From the NCBI RefSeq assembly GCF_039522005.1, contig NZ_BAAADA010000026.1, forward strand, positions 1 to 27,332: a DNA stretch of 27,332 bases, read 5' to 3'. Shown here piece by piece: positions 15,034 to 22,740 of this stretch (its first letter is position 1; every line of letters begins with the position of its first letter). Position numbers and translations under genes: made by a program. The notes beneath the pieces were generated by a model. The model saw nothing but the letters and a program-made list of their open reading frames with translations, did no database searches and had not been told where the DNA came from. This DNA comes from Alkalibacterium indicireducens. GTDB lineage: Bacteria; Bacillota; Bacilli; Lactobacillales; Carnobacteriaceae_A.

Positions 15034-15061
15034 TTGCTTTTCACCCCTTAATCGCTATAAT
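15034..15061 (+). promoter_or_regulatory. Promoter of potABCD, overlapped by an inverted repeat
   Basis: TTGCTT (15034-15039) and a perfect TATAAT (15056-15061) are 16 bp apart. CACCCCTT (15042-15049), between the two boxes, is the exact reverse complement of AAGGGGTG (15088-15095), which contains the potA ribosome binding site. The repeat may be an operator, or a coincidence of the ribosome binding site sequence. Confidence 0.6.
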
Positions 15062-15102
15062 TATAAAGGTTAATTAAATCGGTTATAAAGGGGTGTTTTT
15101 TG

Positions 15103-16233
15103 TTGACTGAAGAGATAATTGTTTCCTTCGATCAGGTAGAAAAAAAATATGATAAAGAGAGTGTCTTAAAGACCATTTCGTTTGAATTGGAGAAAGGAAA
15201 ATTTTATACCTTGCTCGGTCCTTCAGGATGTGGAAAGTCGACAATATTGAATCTGATCGCCGGATTTACATCACCTACTGAAGGATACATTCGAATTAAT
15301 GGAGAAGAAACAAAAAACACACCTCCAAATAAAAGAAAAGTCAATACAGTTTTTCAGGACTATGCCTTGTTCCCCCACATGAATGTTTTCGATAATGTGG
15401 CTTTTGGGTTGAAAATGAAAAAATTGAACAAACAGGACATCAGTGAGAAGGTCAGTGACGTGCTCAAACTCGTCAGACTGGATGGATTTGAACAGCGGGG
15501 GATAGCTGAAATGTCCGGTGGGCAGAAACAGCGAGTAGCGATTGCCCGGGCTCTTGTAAACGAACCGGACATGCTGCTGCTGGATGAGCCGTTATCCGCA
15601 TTGGATTTGAAACTGCGTACAGATATGCAGTATGAACTGCGTGAACTTCAGCGGCGTCTTGGAATTACTTTTCTTTTTGTTACTCATGATCAGGAAGAAG
15701 CTCTGGCGATGAGTGATGAAATCATGGTTATGAAAGAAGGCGAAATCATCCAGACTGGTACGCCAAATGATATTTACGATGAGCCGATCAACCGATATGT
15801 GGCTGACTTTATCGGGGAAAGCAATATTGTAGAAGGCCGTATGGTTGAGGATTATGTTGTGTCATTTGCCGGCAAACGTTTCGCGTGTGTTGACGGAGGC
15901 ATGACATCTAATGAGAAAGTTGATGTTGTGATTCGTCCGGAAGATCTGGTAGTAAGTCAGGCTGATGAAGGAGATCTGCAGATCAGTGTTCAAAGTCAGT
16001 TGTTCAGAGGGGTCCATTATGAGATCGTTGGACTGGATAATGAAGGAAACAGCTGGATGGTCCACTCCACGAAGAAGACAGAAATCGGCAAACGAGTCGG
16101 TCTTCAATTTGATCCACAAGATATCCACATCATGCGTATAAATGAAACGGAAGAAGCTTTCGATGAGCGGATTGAGCAGTTTTCCGGATTATCCTCGACA
16201 TCAGAGGTGAGAGGAGAAGGGGCGGATGACTAG
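15103..16233 (+). CDS. potA: Spermidine/putrescine ABC transporter ATP-binding protein PotA
   Basis: This is the ATPase of the polyamine importer PotABCD, on the cytoplasmic face. Visible motifs are Walker A 'GPSGCGKST' (39-47), the Q-loop 'VFQDYALFPHMNVF', the signature 'MSGGQKQRVAIARAL', Walker B 'MLLLDEPLSALD', and the H-loop 'FVTHDQEEA'. A C-terminal TOBE regulatory domain follows from about residue 240. Two consecutive TTG codons (15100 and 15103) are possible starts. The second is preferred because AAAGGGGTG lies seven bases before it but only four before the first. The 376-residue length is usual. It is the first gene of a tightly packed operon: potB starts 8 bp inside its 3' end. Confidence 0.95.
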   Translation: MTEEIIVSFDQVEKKYDKESVLKTISFELEKGKFYTLLGPSGCGKSTILNLIAGFTSPTEGYIRINGEETKNTPPNKRKVNTVFQDYALFPHMNVFDNVAFGLKMKKLNKQDISEKVSDVLKLVRLDGFEQRGIAEMSGGQKQRVAIARALVNEPDMLLLDEPLSALDLKLRTDMQYELRELQRRLGITFLFVTHDQEEALAMSDEIMVMKEGEIIQTGTPNDIYDEPINRYVADFIGESNIVEGRMVEDYVVSFAGKRFACVDGGMTSNEKVDVVIRPEDLVVSQADEGDLQISVQSQLFRGVHYEIVGLDNEGNSWMVHSTKKTEIGKRVGLQFDPQDIHIMRINETEEAFDERIEQFSGLSSTSEVRGEGADD

Positions 16234-17034
16234 ACAGCGCAAACTTCTTTCGATCCCTTATTACCTGTGGATCGTGCTATTCGTCGTTTTTCCCGTGCTG
16301 TTACTGCTTGTACAGTCATTTCGGGGGCTTGACGGGTCATTTACACTGACGAACATACAGACTTATTTTACGTCTCAAGTCTATCTGACGATGACGATGC
16401 AGTCGTTTTTATATGCTTTCCTGATTACTGTGCTGACACTAGCCATCAGTTATCCGGCTGCCTACTTCCTGAAGCAGACTAAGCACAAACAGTTATGGCT
16501 GCTGGTCCTGATTTTGCCGACGTGGATGAATATCCTGCTGAAAGCTTACGCCTTTATCGGCATTCTAAGTCAGCCCGTTTTGTCAATCAGCTCCTGGAAA
16601 CTATAGGTATTGGAGCACAGCCGCTGCTCTTTACTAGACTCAGCTTTCTTATCGTCGCTACTTACATTGAAATTCCATTTATGCTTCTTCCGGTTTTCAA
16701 TGCCATTGACGAAATAGATGGATCGATGGTTCTTGCCAGCCGGGATCTGGGAGCCAATGAGTGGCAGACTTTTAGATCTGTAATTTTTCCGATGTCTCTG
16801 TCTGGTGTGAGAAGTGGGATCCAGGCCGTATTCATTCCTTCCTTGTCTCTTTTCATGCTGACTAGACTAATCGCGGGGAACCGTGTCATTACTTTGGGTA
16901 CAGCAATCGAACAGAACTTTCTGGTTACACAGAACTGGGGAATGGGATCAACGATGGGCATTATCCTGATTCTGATCATGTTTGCGGTTATGTTCGTGAC
17001 ACGTAAACGAAGAAAGGGAGTGCCAGGAAGATGA
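16226..17034 (+). pseudogene. potB: Spermidine/putrescine ABC transporter permease PotB, frameshifted
   Basis: PotB is one of two membrane subunits of the polyamine importer. The first frame (from 16226, ATG after GAGGAGAAGGGG) gives the N-terminal helices and the conserved 'LLVLILPTWMNILLKAYAFIGIL', then stops at 16604-16606. The second frame resumes with 'KSARFVNQLLETIGIGAQPLLFT' at 16567. It carries the EAA loop 'LASRDLGANEWQTFRSVIFP' that docks on PotA, and ends at 17034. A single missing base at about 16565-16568 joins them into a normal permease of about 270 residues. potA, potC and potD are intact and overlap as usual, so either a recent mutation or a sequencing error is possible. Confidence 0.88.
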
Positions 17035-17861
17035 CCAAGAATAAAAACTGGGCAAAGCTTTATTTATTCGTTGTATTCATTCTGCTATATACACCCATTG
17101 TCTATTTAATATACTATTCCTTTAATGAAGCGGGAACGATGAACCAGTTCAGCGGATTTACACTGGAACACTATGCAGCATTGGCAGAAGACTCAAGACT
17201 GCTGATTATTGCACTGGACACGATCAGGGTGGCTCTCTTGTCAGCTCTTATTGCAACAGTGATCGGGACATCTGGTGCTATTGGTATTTACTTTTCCAGA
17301 AGACGTCAGACTCAAAACGTGCTTCTGAGTCTGAATAATATTCTTCTGGTGTCACCTGATGTCATCATTGGAGCAAGCTTCCTGCTGCTCTTCACTCTAG
17401 TAGGGTTTCAGCTGGGTTTTTACTCCGTACTCCTTTCTCATATTGCTTTCAGCATCCCGATCGTCGTTCTGATGGTCCTTCCGCGGCTTGAAGAAATGAA
17501 CGGGAACATGATTACAGCTGCCAGAGACCTTGGAGCCAATCATTTCCAGGTGCTCAAGGAGATCATTCTTCCGAGCATCACGCCTGGGATACTGGCCGGC
17601 TATTTTATGGCGTTTACCTACTCAATCGATGATTTTGCGGTGACCTTCTTTGTAACTGGGAACGGCTTTGCGACGTTGTCTGTAGAAATTTATTCCAGGG
17701 CACGCCAAGGTGTCAGTCTGGAAATCAACGCGTTAAGTACGATCCTCTTCCTTGTTGCCTTCAGCCTTGTTGCCGGATACTATTTCATCCAGCAGCATCG
17801 TACACGACAGAAACTGGCCCACATGGATCCGACAAATCATGAAAAGGCGGTGACGCCATAA
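17031..17861 (+). CDS. potC: Spermidine/putrescine ABC transporter permease PotC
   Basis: The second membrane subunit of the polyamine importer: 276 residues with about six hydrophobic helices. The cytoplasmic EAA loop reads 'ITAARDLGANHFQVLKEIILP', with the Gly of the conserved EAA---G pattern, and is the contact site for PotA. 'YSIDDFAVTFFVTGNG' is a PotC hallmark near the C-terminal third. Its ATG overlaps the potB stop (ATGA), and its TAA overlaps the potD ATG (TAATG), indicating translational coupling through the operon. Confidence 0.95.
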   Translation: MTKNKNWAKLYLFVVFILLYTPIVYLIYYSFNEAGTMNQFSGFTLEHYAALAEDSRLLIIALDTIRVALLSALIATVIGTSGAIGIYFSRRRQTQNVLLSLNNILLVSPDVIIGASFLLLFTLVGFQLGFYSVLLSHIAFSIPIVVLMVLPRLEEMNGNMITAARDLGANHFQVLKEIILPSITPGILAGYFMAFTYSIDDFAVTFFVTGNGFATLSVEIYSRARQGVSLEINALSTILFLVAFSLVAGYYFIQQHRTRQKLAHMDPTNHEKAVTP

Positions 17862-18931
17862 TGAAAAAACTGATTAATTTGTCACTGGTTATTATTGGAC
17901 TCACAACAGCTGCTTTCCTGGGAGGACGTTACATCGATCAGGCTCAGGGCACAAGTGGTGCAGATGTTTTACACTTGTACAACTGGGGGGACTATATCGA
18001 TTCCGATCTGATTGAGCAGTTTGAAAAAGAGACGGGGTACCGCGTTGTCTACGAAACCTTCGACTCTAATGAAGCCATGTATACTAAGGTCCAGCAGGGC
18101 GGGACGGGATATGACCTGGTAATTCCAAGTGAATACATGATCGAGCGGATGATTGAAGAAAACTTAGTCGTGGAGCTGGACCATTCTAGAATCGAGGGCC
18201 TGGAACACATCGATCCTGATTTTCTCGATCTGAACTTTGATCCGGGGAACCGTTACTCGATTCCTTATTTCTGGGGAACACTCGGAATTGCATACAACGA
18301 AGACCTGTTGGAAGGTTTTGAACCGGAAAGCTGGGAGGACTTGTACCGACCTGAACTGGCGGACAGTATACTGATGATCGACGGGGCCAGAGAAGTTATA
18401 GGGATCGGCCTTCAGACTTTAGGCTATTCACTCAATTCAAGAGATTCATCCGAACTTCAGCAAGCAGCAGACCAGCTGACTGAACTGTCACCAAACATCA
18501 AGGCACTGGTGGCTGACGAAATCAAGATGTATATGATTCAGGAAGAGGCTGCGATTGCGGTCACTTATTCTGGAGAAGCTGCAGATATGATGTGGGAGAA
18601 CGAATCCATTGTCTATATTCTACCCGAAGAAGGATCGAATCTCTGGTACGACAATATGGTGATTCCACACACTGTACAGAATGAAGAAGCGGAGTATGCT
18701 TTCATCAACTTCATGCTCGCCCCTGAAATAGCTGCCCAAAACGCAGACTATATCGGTTACAGCACACCAAACCAGACGGCAATGGACTACCTACCTGAAG
18801 AAACAGTGGAAGACGAGCAGTTTTATCCGAGCCAAGATATGATGGACAATCTGGAAGTATATGAAGACCTCGGTCTGGAATACACCGGTATCTACAATGA
18901 CCTGTTTCTGGAGTTTAAAATGATCAAATAA
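17861..18931 (+). CDS. potD: Spermidine/putrescine-binding protein PotD
   Basis: The extracellular polyamine-binding protein of the importer. It has 356 residues, with a hydrophobic N-terminal segment ('LINLSLVIIGLTTAAFLGG') that lacks a lipobox cysteine. It is therefore probably held by an uncleaved signal anchor, as I recall for the pneumococcal protein, rather than as a lipoprotein. The mature part begins 'LHLYNWGDYID', the standard PotD opening. 'ETFDSNEAMYTKVQQGG', 'YDLVIPSEYMIERM', 'SIPYFWGTLGIAYNE' and 'NLWYDNMVIP' are the conserved ligand-pocket segments with aromatic and acidic residues. It is the last gene of the operon, followed by a terminator. Confidence 0.95.
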   Translation: MKKLINLSLVIIGLTTAAFLGGRYIDQAQGTSGADVLHLYNWGDYIDSDLIEQFEKETGYRVVYETFDSNEAMYTKVQQGGTGYDLVIPSEYMIERMIEENLVVELDHSRIEGLEHIDPDFLDLNFDPGNRYSIPYFWGTLGIAYNEDLLEGFEPESWEDLYRPELADSILMIDGAREVIGIGLQTLGYSLNSRDSSELQQAADQLTELSPNIKALVADEIKMYMIQEEAAIAVTYSGEAADMMWENESIVYILPEEGSNLWYDNMVIPHTVQNEEAEYAFINFMLAPEIAAQNADYIGYSTPNQTAMDYLPEETVEDEQFYPSQDMMDNLEVYEDLGLEYTGIYNDLFLEFKMIK

Positions 18932-18943
18932 AGTTAGTTTAAG

Positions 18944-18977
18944 AAGTAGGACTTAATCATCAAGTCTTACTTTTTTT
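18944..18977 (+). terminator. Intrinsic terminator after potABCD
   Basis: An 11-bp stem (18944-18954 with 18962-18972, one wobble) with a 7-base loop is followed by T residues to 18977, 12 bp after the potD stop. Confidence 0.85.
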
Positions 18978-18981
18978 CTAT

Positions 18982-18989
18982 GCTATAAT
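18982..18989 (+). promoter_or_regulatory. Extended -10 promoter for rpiA
   Basis: TATAAT (18984-18989) lies just downstream of the potD terminator, with a G but not a full TG motif before it. No good -35 is visible because the terminator T-run occupies the position. It is 31 bp before the rpiA ATG. Confidence 0.45.
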
Positions 18990-19020
18990 TTAGTTACATA
19001 TATACGAAGGAGAGAGACGG

Positions 19021-19698
19021 ATGAACTTAAAGAAGATAGTCGGCTACAAAGCGGCAGAATTTGTAAAGGACGGAATGATTGTTGGGCTAGGAACAGGATC
19101 TACGGCCTACTACATGGTTGAGGCGATTGGAAAACGTGTGAAAGAAGAAGGCTTGTCTATTGTTGGCGTCACAACCTCTCACAGAACAACTGATCAGGCA
19201 AGAGAACTTGGTATTCCGTTAAAAGATATCGATGAAGTCGATCATATTGACGTGACCATCGATGGGGCGGATGAAATTTCAGATGACTTCCAAGGCATAA
19301 AAGGAGGAGGAGCTGCGCACCTCTTTGAAAAAATGGTCGCAAACCAGTCTGAAGAAATCATCTGGATTGTGGACGACAGCAAAATGGTATCTAAATTAGG
19401 CGCATTCCCTCTCCCGGTAGAAGTGGTGAAATTCGGATGCGGACAAGTGCTAAAGCTTTTAAAAAAAGAGAATCTGAATCCCGAATTTCGTCTGAATGAT
19501 GACGGGAGCAAACTGGAGACTGATTCAGGCAACTATATTATTGATCTGCATTTGGGAACGATCGAAGATCCTCATAAACTCGCATCCTTCCTGGACTCTG
19601 TCACAGGTGTAGTGGAGCACGGGCTGTTTCTAGATACCGTCACTAAGGTGATCGTCGGAAGAGAAAACGGACCAGAAGTGATCGATGTGGAAAGATAA
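19021..19698 (+). CDS. rpiA: Ribose-5-phosphate isomerase A
   Basis: This enzyme interconverts ribose-5-phosphate and ribulose-5-phosphate in the non-oxidative pentose phosphate pathway. The 225-residue protein has the phosphate loop 'GLGTGSTAYY' (22-31), Asp81 and Asp84 in 'TIDGADEIS', Lys94 in 'KGGGAAHLFEKMVA', and the catalytic base Glu103. These positions match the E. coli RpiA numbering. AAGGAGAGAG precedes the ATG. It is a single-gene unit between two terminators. Together with the nucleoside phosphorylase at the end of the window, it could help feed nucleoside-derived pentose into central metabolism, but the two are not linked in an operon. Confidence 0.96.
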   Translation: MNLKKIVGYKAAEFVKDGMIVGLGTGSTAYYMVEAIGKRVKEEGLSIVGVTTSHRTTDQARELGIPLKDIDEVDHIDVTIDGADEISDDFQGIKGGGAAHLFEKMVANQSEEIIWIVDDSKMVSKLGAFPLPVEVVKFGCGQVLKLLKKENLNPEFRLNDDGSKLETDSGNYIIDLHLGTIEDPHKLASFLDSVTGVVEHGLFLDTVTKVIVGRENGPEVIDVER

Positions 19699-19709
19699 GA
19701 GACACTAAT

Positions 19710-19759
19710 AGACCTGCAGAGCGGCTGGACGAATCGTCTGTCTCCCTGCAGGTCTTTTT
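19710..19759 (+). terminator. Intrinsic terminator after rpiA
   Basis: AGACCTGCAG (19710-19719) pairs perfectly with CTGCAGGTCT (19746-19755). It encloses a small GACGAATCGTC hairpin and is followed by T residues. It is 11 bp after the rpiA stop. Confidence 0.8.
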
Positions 19760-19790
19760 CTTTTTATAGGGGTTGCATGTAATAGCCCCG

Positions 19791-19978
19791 GCACTCGGGT
19801 ATGAAATCAATCTGAGTTAAGGCGCAATTGCTAAAGCACCGTTACTCGGGTATGAAATCAATCTGAGTTAAGGCGCAAATGCTATAGCCCCGGCACTCGG
19901 GTATGAAATCAATCTGAGTTAAGGCGCAATCGTCAAAGCACCATAAGTCGGAATGGAAAATCGACTTGAGCTCCTTAT
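19791..19978. repeat. 51-bp tandem repeats (three near-identical copies and one diverged), each with a hairpin
   Basis: The segment beginning ACTCGGGTATGAAATC recurs at 19793, 19844 and 19895, exactly 51 bp apart, and continues as TGAGTTAAGGCGCAA in all three. A diverged fourth copy begins at 19946 in register. Each copy has a short inverted repeat, ACTCGG/CTGAGT with one wobble. In the fourth copy it becomes AAGTCG/CGACTT, still paired. Differences between copies lie in the segment after GGCGCAA. The block fills most of the 366-bp space between rpiA and the amidase gene; the remaining ~85 bp show nothing recognisable. Confidence 0.85.
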
Positions 19979-20064
19979 CAAACGTAAAAACAGAACATCT
20001 AGATGCATGAACGCATCTAAATTCACGACGAAACCACCGAAGTGTTTATTACAGTATCATTCAT

Positions 20065-21531
20065 TCAGACAAATAACCCATCATCCTCCATCATACGGCC
20101 CATTTGCAGTAACCAATGCTCTTTACCTTTCGGAGCGGTGAACTGAATTCCCAAAGGCATGCCTTCTTTTGTCAAATGTGTGGGCAGGCTGATTGCAGGC
20201 TGCCCAGTCAGATTGGCTTGTTGAGTAAATGGAGTAATCGATAGACTTTCTTCCCACATATCCCAGATAAGTTGTTGTTGGTCAGCGGGTGAGAAAGTGT
20301 CAATGTGTCTCATTTTCTTTTTAAAAGATTCAGACCAGTAGATCTTGTCCACTCTCGGAGCAGGCTCAGCTGTTGTCGGCTGAAGTAGCAAGTCGTATCG
20401 TTCATTGAATAAAGCCGCTTTTTCCGCTGCATCATCCCATGTGCTCAGTGTATTTGAATACTCAGCTGCACTGACTTTTTTGCCTGACTGATACAGGACC
20501 CAGGTCAGCAGTTCCACATCCTCCATCGTGATCGACCGACCGAGAGCTTTCTCCATATTCCCAAGCATAGCTGCAGTTTCTCCGGAATTCATAACATAGT
20601 AGGATTTCATCAAATCTACACCATCAATATCTGGTTCACTCTGGTCTACCGCAAACCCTTTCTGTTCGAGCCAGTTGACAGCGTTTAGAACAGCGTCTTC
20701 AGCTTCGCTGCTTACCTGACTGCCGATCGGAGATTTCAGGGAAAAGGCGATTCTCATCTTTTTATTAAGTGGGGCAGTCAGACTGTTAAGATAGCCTTCC
20801 CTGTACAAGGGTGTCTGAAAAGCAGCTGCTGGCTGTAAGACTTGCATGTGGTCGAGCAAAGCAGCAGTATCCCTGATTGATTTTGTCAGAGCGAAGCTGA
20901 TGGCAGCACCTTGCCATGCCCGCCCGGCTCCAGGGCCAATTGGTGTTCTTCCGCGAGTCGGTTTCAGTCCGACTAAGCCGGTAAATGAAGCCGGTATGCG
21001 GATCGATCCACCGCCATCACTTGCTCCAGCTATAGGCACCATTCCTGATGCGACTGCGGAGGCAGCACCGCCGCTTGATCCTCCTGCGCTGAACTCAGAG
21101 TTAAAAGGATTGCGTGCCGGACCAAAAATATCTGAGTGCGTGATATTGGTAAAACCGAACTCCGGTACATTCGTCGATCCGATAGGGATAAATCCAGATT
21201 TCTGCAGCTGGGCAACAAAGTGGCTGGTGTATGATGACCGGTTATCTTTTAACAGTTTGGAACCTGCCCGGGCAGGTTCTCCGATCATGTTCTGACCCAG
21301 CTCCTTTAAAAGGATCGGCACACCACCAAAAGGACCGTTTACCCATGATTCTTCCCGTGATTCACTAAGTGCAGTTTCTTCTCTTGTGTGGACGGCTGCA
21401 TTTAACAGCGCATTTTTTTCTTTAATCGATTTGAAGCTGGCCATAAGGAGTTCCTGAGATGAAACCTGCCCGTTTCTGATCTGCTCCGAGTAATACATCC
21501 CATCCTTAGTCCGGTCAATATGAAAGCTCAT
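20065..21531 (-). CDS. Amidase-signature-family amidohydrolase
   Basis: A 488-residue cytoplasmic amidase-signature enzyme that hydrolyses amide bonds. The Ser-cisSer-Lys triad is visible: Lys76 in 'VPILLKELGQN', Ser152 in 'GGSSGGAASAVASG', and nucleophile Ser176 in 'SDGGGSIRIPAS'. 'GLVGLKPTRGRTP' closes the signature. It is not GatA of the Asp/Glu-tRNA amidotransferase: gatC and gatB are absent and the C-terminal half differs, so a stand-alone aliphatic or peptide amidase (6-aminohexanoate-cyclic-dimer-hydrolase-like) is more likely. The natural substrate is unknown. GGAAGG lies before the ATG. It is a single gene, divergent from the amino-acid ABC genes. Confidence 0.9.
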   Translation of the reverse strand: MSFHIDRTKDGMYYSEQIRNGQVSSQELLMASFKSIKEKNALLNAAVHTREETALSESREESWVNGPFGGVPILLKELGQNMIGEPARAGSKLLKDNRSSYTSHFVAQLQKSGFIPIGSTNVPEFGFTNITHSDIFGPARNPFNSEFSAGGSSGGAASAVASGMVPIAGASDGGGSIRIPASFTGLVGLKPTRGRTPIGPGAGRAWQGAAISFALTKSIRDTAALLDHMQVLQPAAAFQTPLYREGYLNSLTAPLNKKMRIAFSLKSPIGSQVSSEAEDAVLNAVNWLEQKGFAVDQSEPDIDGVDLMKSYYVMNSGETAAMLGNMEKALGRSITMEDVELLTWVLYQSGKKVSAAEYSNTLSTWDDAAEKAALFNERYDLLLQPTTAEPAPRVDKIYWSESFKKKMRHIDTFSPADQQQLIWDMWEESLSITPFTQQANLTGQPAISLPTHLTKEGMPLGIQFTAPKGKEHWLLQMGRMMEDDGLFV

Positions 21532-21825
21532 AGTTTTATCCTTCCTTATTCAGTCGATTTTTTTCAGTATATCAGTCAGGTGTAAGGAATCAATAGTGCA
21601 GGAGATAATAGGCTTGAATAATCAGTCAGACTAAAGAAGCAAGATTGTGGTTAAAGGCTTATTACAGGTATTTACAGAATTTGTATCAAAAATAAAAAGA
21701 AACTCGATGAATCATAAAGACAAAATTGTACATCATCACAATGTTAAGAATGTCGGTAAAATAGTGATAAGCTCCTGATTTAATTCTTTGTCTCGTTCTC
21801 TCACATAACAAAATCGACTATAATT
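21532..21825. other. Intergenic region between divergent amidase and ABC genes
   Basis: About 290 bp of AT-rich sequence with no gene-like frame. It must hold the amidase promoter on the minus strand, but no convincing pair of boxes was found. The ABC-operon promoter begins at its right edge. Confidence 0.5.
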
Positions 21826-21854
21826 TTGACTTAAAAATTTCAGGTTGCTATGAT
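21826..21854 (+). promoter_or_regulatory. Sigma-A promoter of the amino-acid ABC operon
   Basis: TTGACT (21826-21831) and TATGAT (21849-21854) are separated by 17 bp; each matches its consensus at 5 of 6. The predicted start is about 26 bp before the ATG at 21887. Confidence 0.75.
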
Positions 21855-21886
21855 TTTGAAGGAAAAACGAAAGGGGATAATGAAAA

Positions 21887-22738
21887 ATGAACAAATCACT
21901 ATTGATGAGGATGGCACTGCTTGGAAGCGTCATAACACTGACAGCCTGTGGGGAAAGTGGTGCAAGTGAGAATAGTTCAGATAACTGGGATGAGATACAA
22001 GAAGCGGGTGTGATCCGGGCAGCGACATCTGGTACATATTTTCCAAACTCATATCACGATGCTGAAACAAATGAACTGACTGGCTTTGAAGTTGAAATAT
22101 TGAGAGAAGTGGCTGATCGTCTGGAACTGGACATTGATTTTACTGAAATGAATGTAGACGGCATGCTGACGTCTCTGAACAGTGAACAGATTGATGTTGC
22201 CGCCTTGAGTATCAGTCACGCCGGAGAAAATGCGGACCGATACAACTACACGATACCTTATAAGTATTCATATATGTCCATGATTGTCCGGGAAGAAGAC
22301 AACTCAGGGATTGAAGAAATGGAAGATCTTGACGGAAAACGGGCAGCTGGAGCGGCTACGACTACGTATATGCAGATTGCAGAGCAGTATGGAGCAGAAC
22401 TGGTAATTTATGACAATGCCACAAACGACCAGTATTTATGGGACGTAGCGAATGGGCGAACAGACTTGATCATAAATGACTTTTACGGACAGACCATGGC
22501 ACTGACGGCTTTCCCGGATATTCCAGTCCACATTCATGAAGAGCTGTTCTTCAATCCAAGCTATACTAATTTCTCTCTTAAACTAGGCAATGACACCTTG
22601 ACTGAACAGATCGACCAGGCACTGGAAGCTATGCATGAAGATGGGACACTCAGTGAGATCTCAGAGACATTTTATTATGGGGAAGATGTGACGGTTGAAC
22701 AGGACTTTGACATCATGACCATCGAACTAGAGGGATAG
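21887..22738 (+). CDS. Amino-acid ABC transporter substrate-binding lipoprotein (SBP family 3)
   Basis: An extracellular lipid-anchored binding protein for a polar amino acid. The signal sequence ends in a clear lipobox, 'LTAC', with lipidated Cys21, followed by a Ser/Glu/Asn-rich linker. The family 3 pattern is visible: 'GVIRAATSGTYFPNSY', 'LTGFEVEILREVADRLELDIDF', 'DGMLTSLNSEQIDVAALSIS' and 'RTDLIINDFYGQ'. It has 283 residues. AAGGGG precedes the ATG at 21887; an overlapping ATG at 21880 is out of frame. The permease gene begins two bases after the stop. Ligand identity (cystine, glutamine or other) cannot be fixed from the sequence. Confidence 0.92.
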   Translation: MNKSLLMRMALLGSVITLTACGESGASENSSDNWDEIQEAGVIRAATSGTYFPNSYHDAETNELTGFEVEILREVADRLELDIDFTEMNVDGMLTSLNSEQIDVAALSISHAGENADRYNYTIPYKYSYMSMIVREEDNSGIEEMEDLDGKRAAGAATTTYMQIAEQYGAELVIYDNATNDQYLWDVANGRTDLIINDFYGQTMALTAFPDIPVHIHEELFFNPSYTNFSLKLGNDTLTEQIDQALEAMHEDGTLSEISETFYYGEDVTVEQDFDIMTIELEG

Positions 22739-22740
22739 CC

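Noticed and set aside
16560..16606. Programmed ribosomal frameshift in potB
   Set aside because: There is no slippery heptamer such as A-AAA-AAG or X-XXY-YYZ at the junction and no downstream pseudoknot signal; potB is not known to use recoding.
19791..19978. Possible CRISPR array
   Set aside because: The copies are contiguous 51-bp units nearly identical along their whole length; there are no unique spacers and no cas genes nearby.
19953..20141. 62-codon plus-strand frame after the 51-bp repeats
   Set aside because: It overlaps the amidase 3' end antisense, begins inside the degenerate repeat, and has no ribosome binding site or family resemblance.
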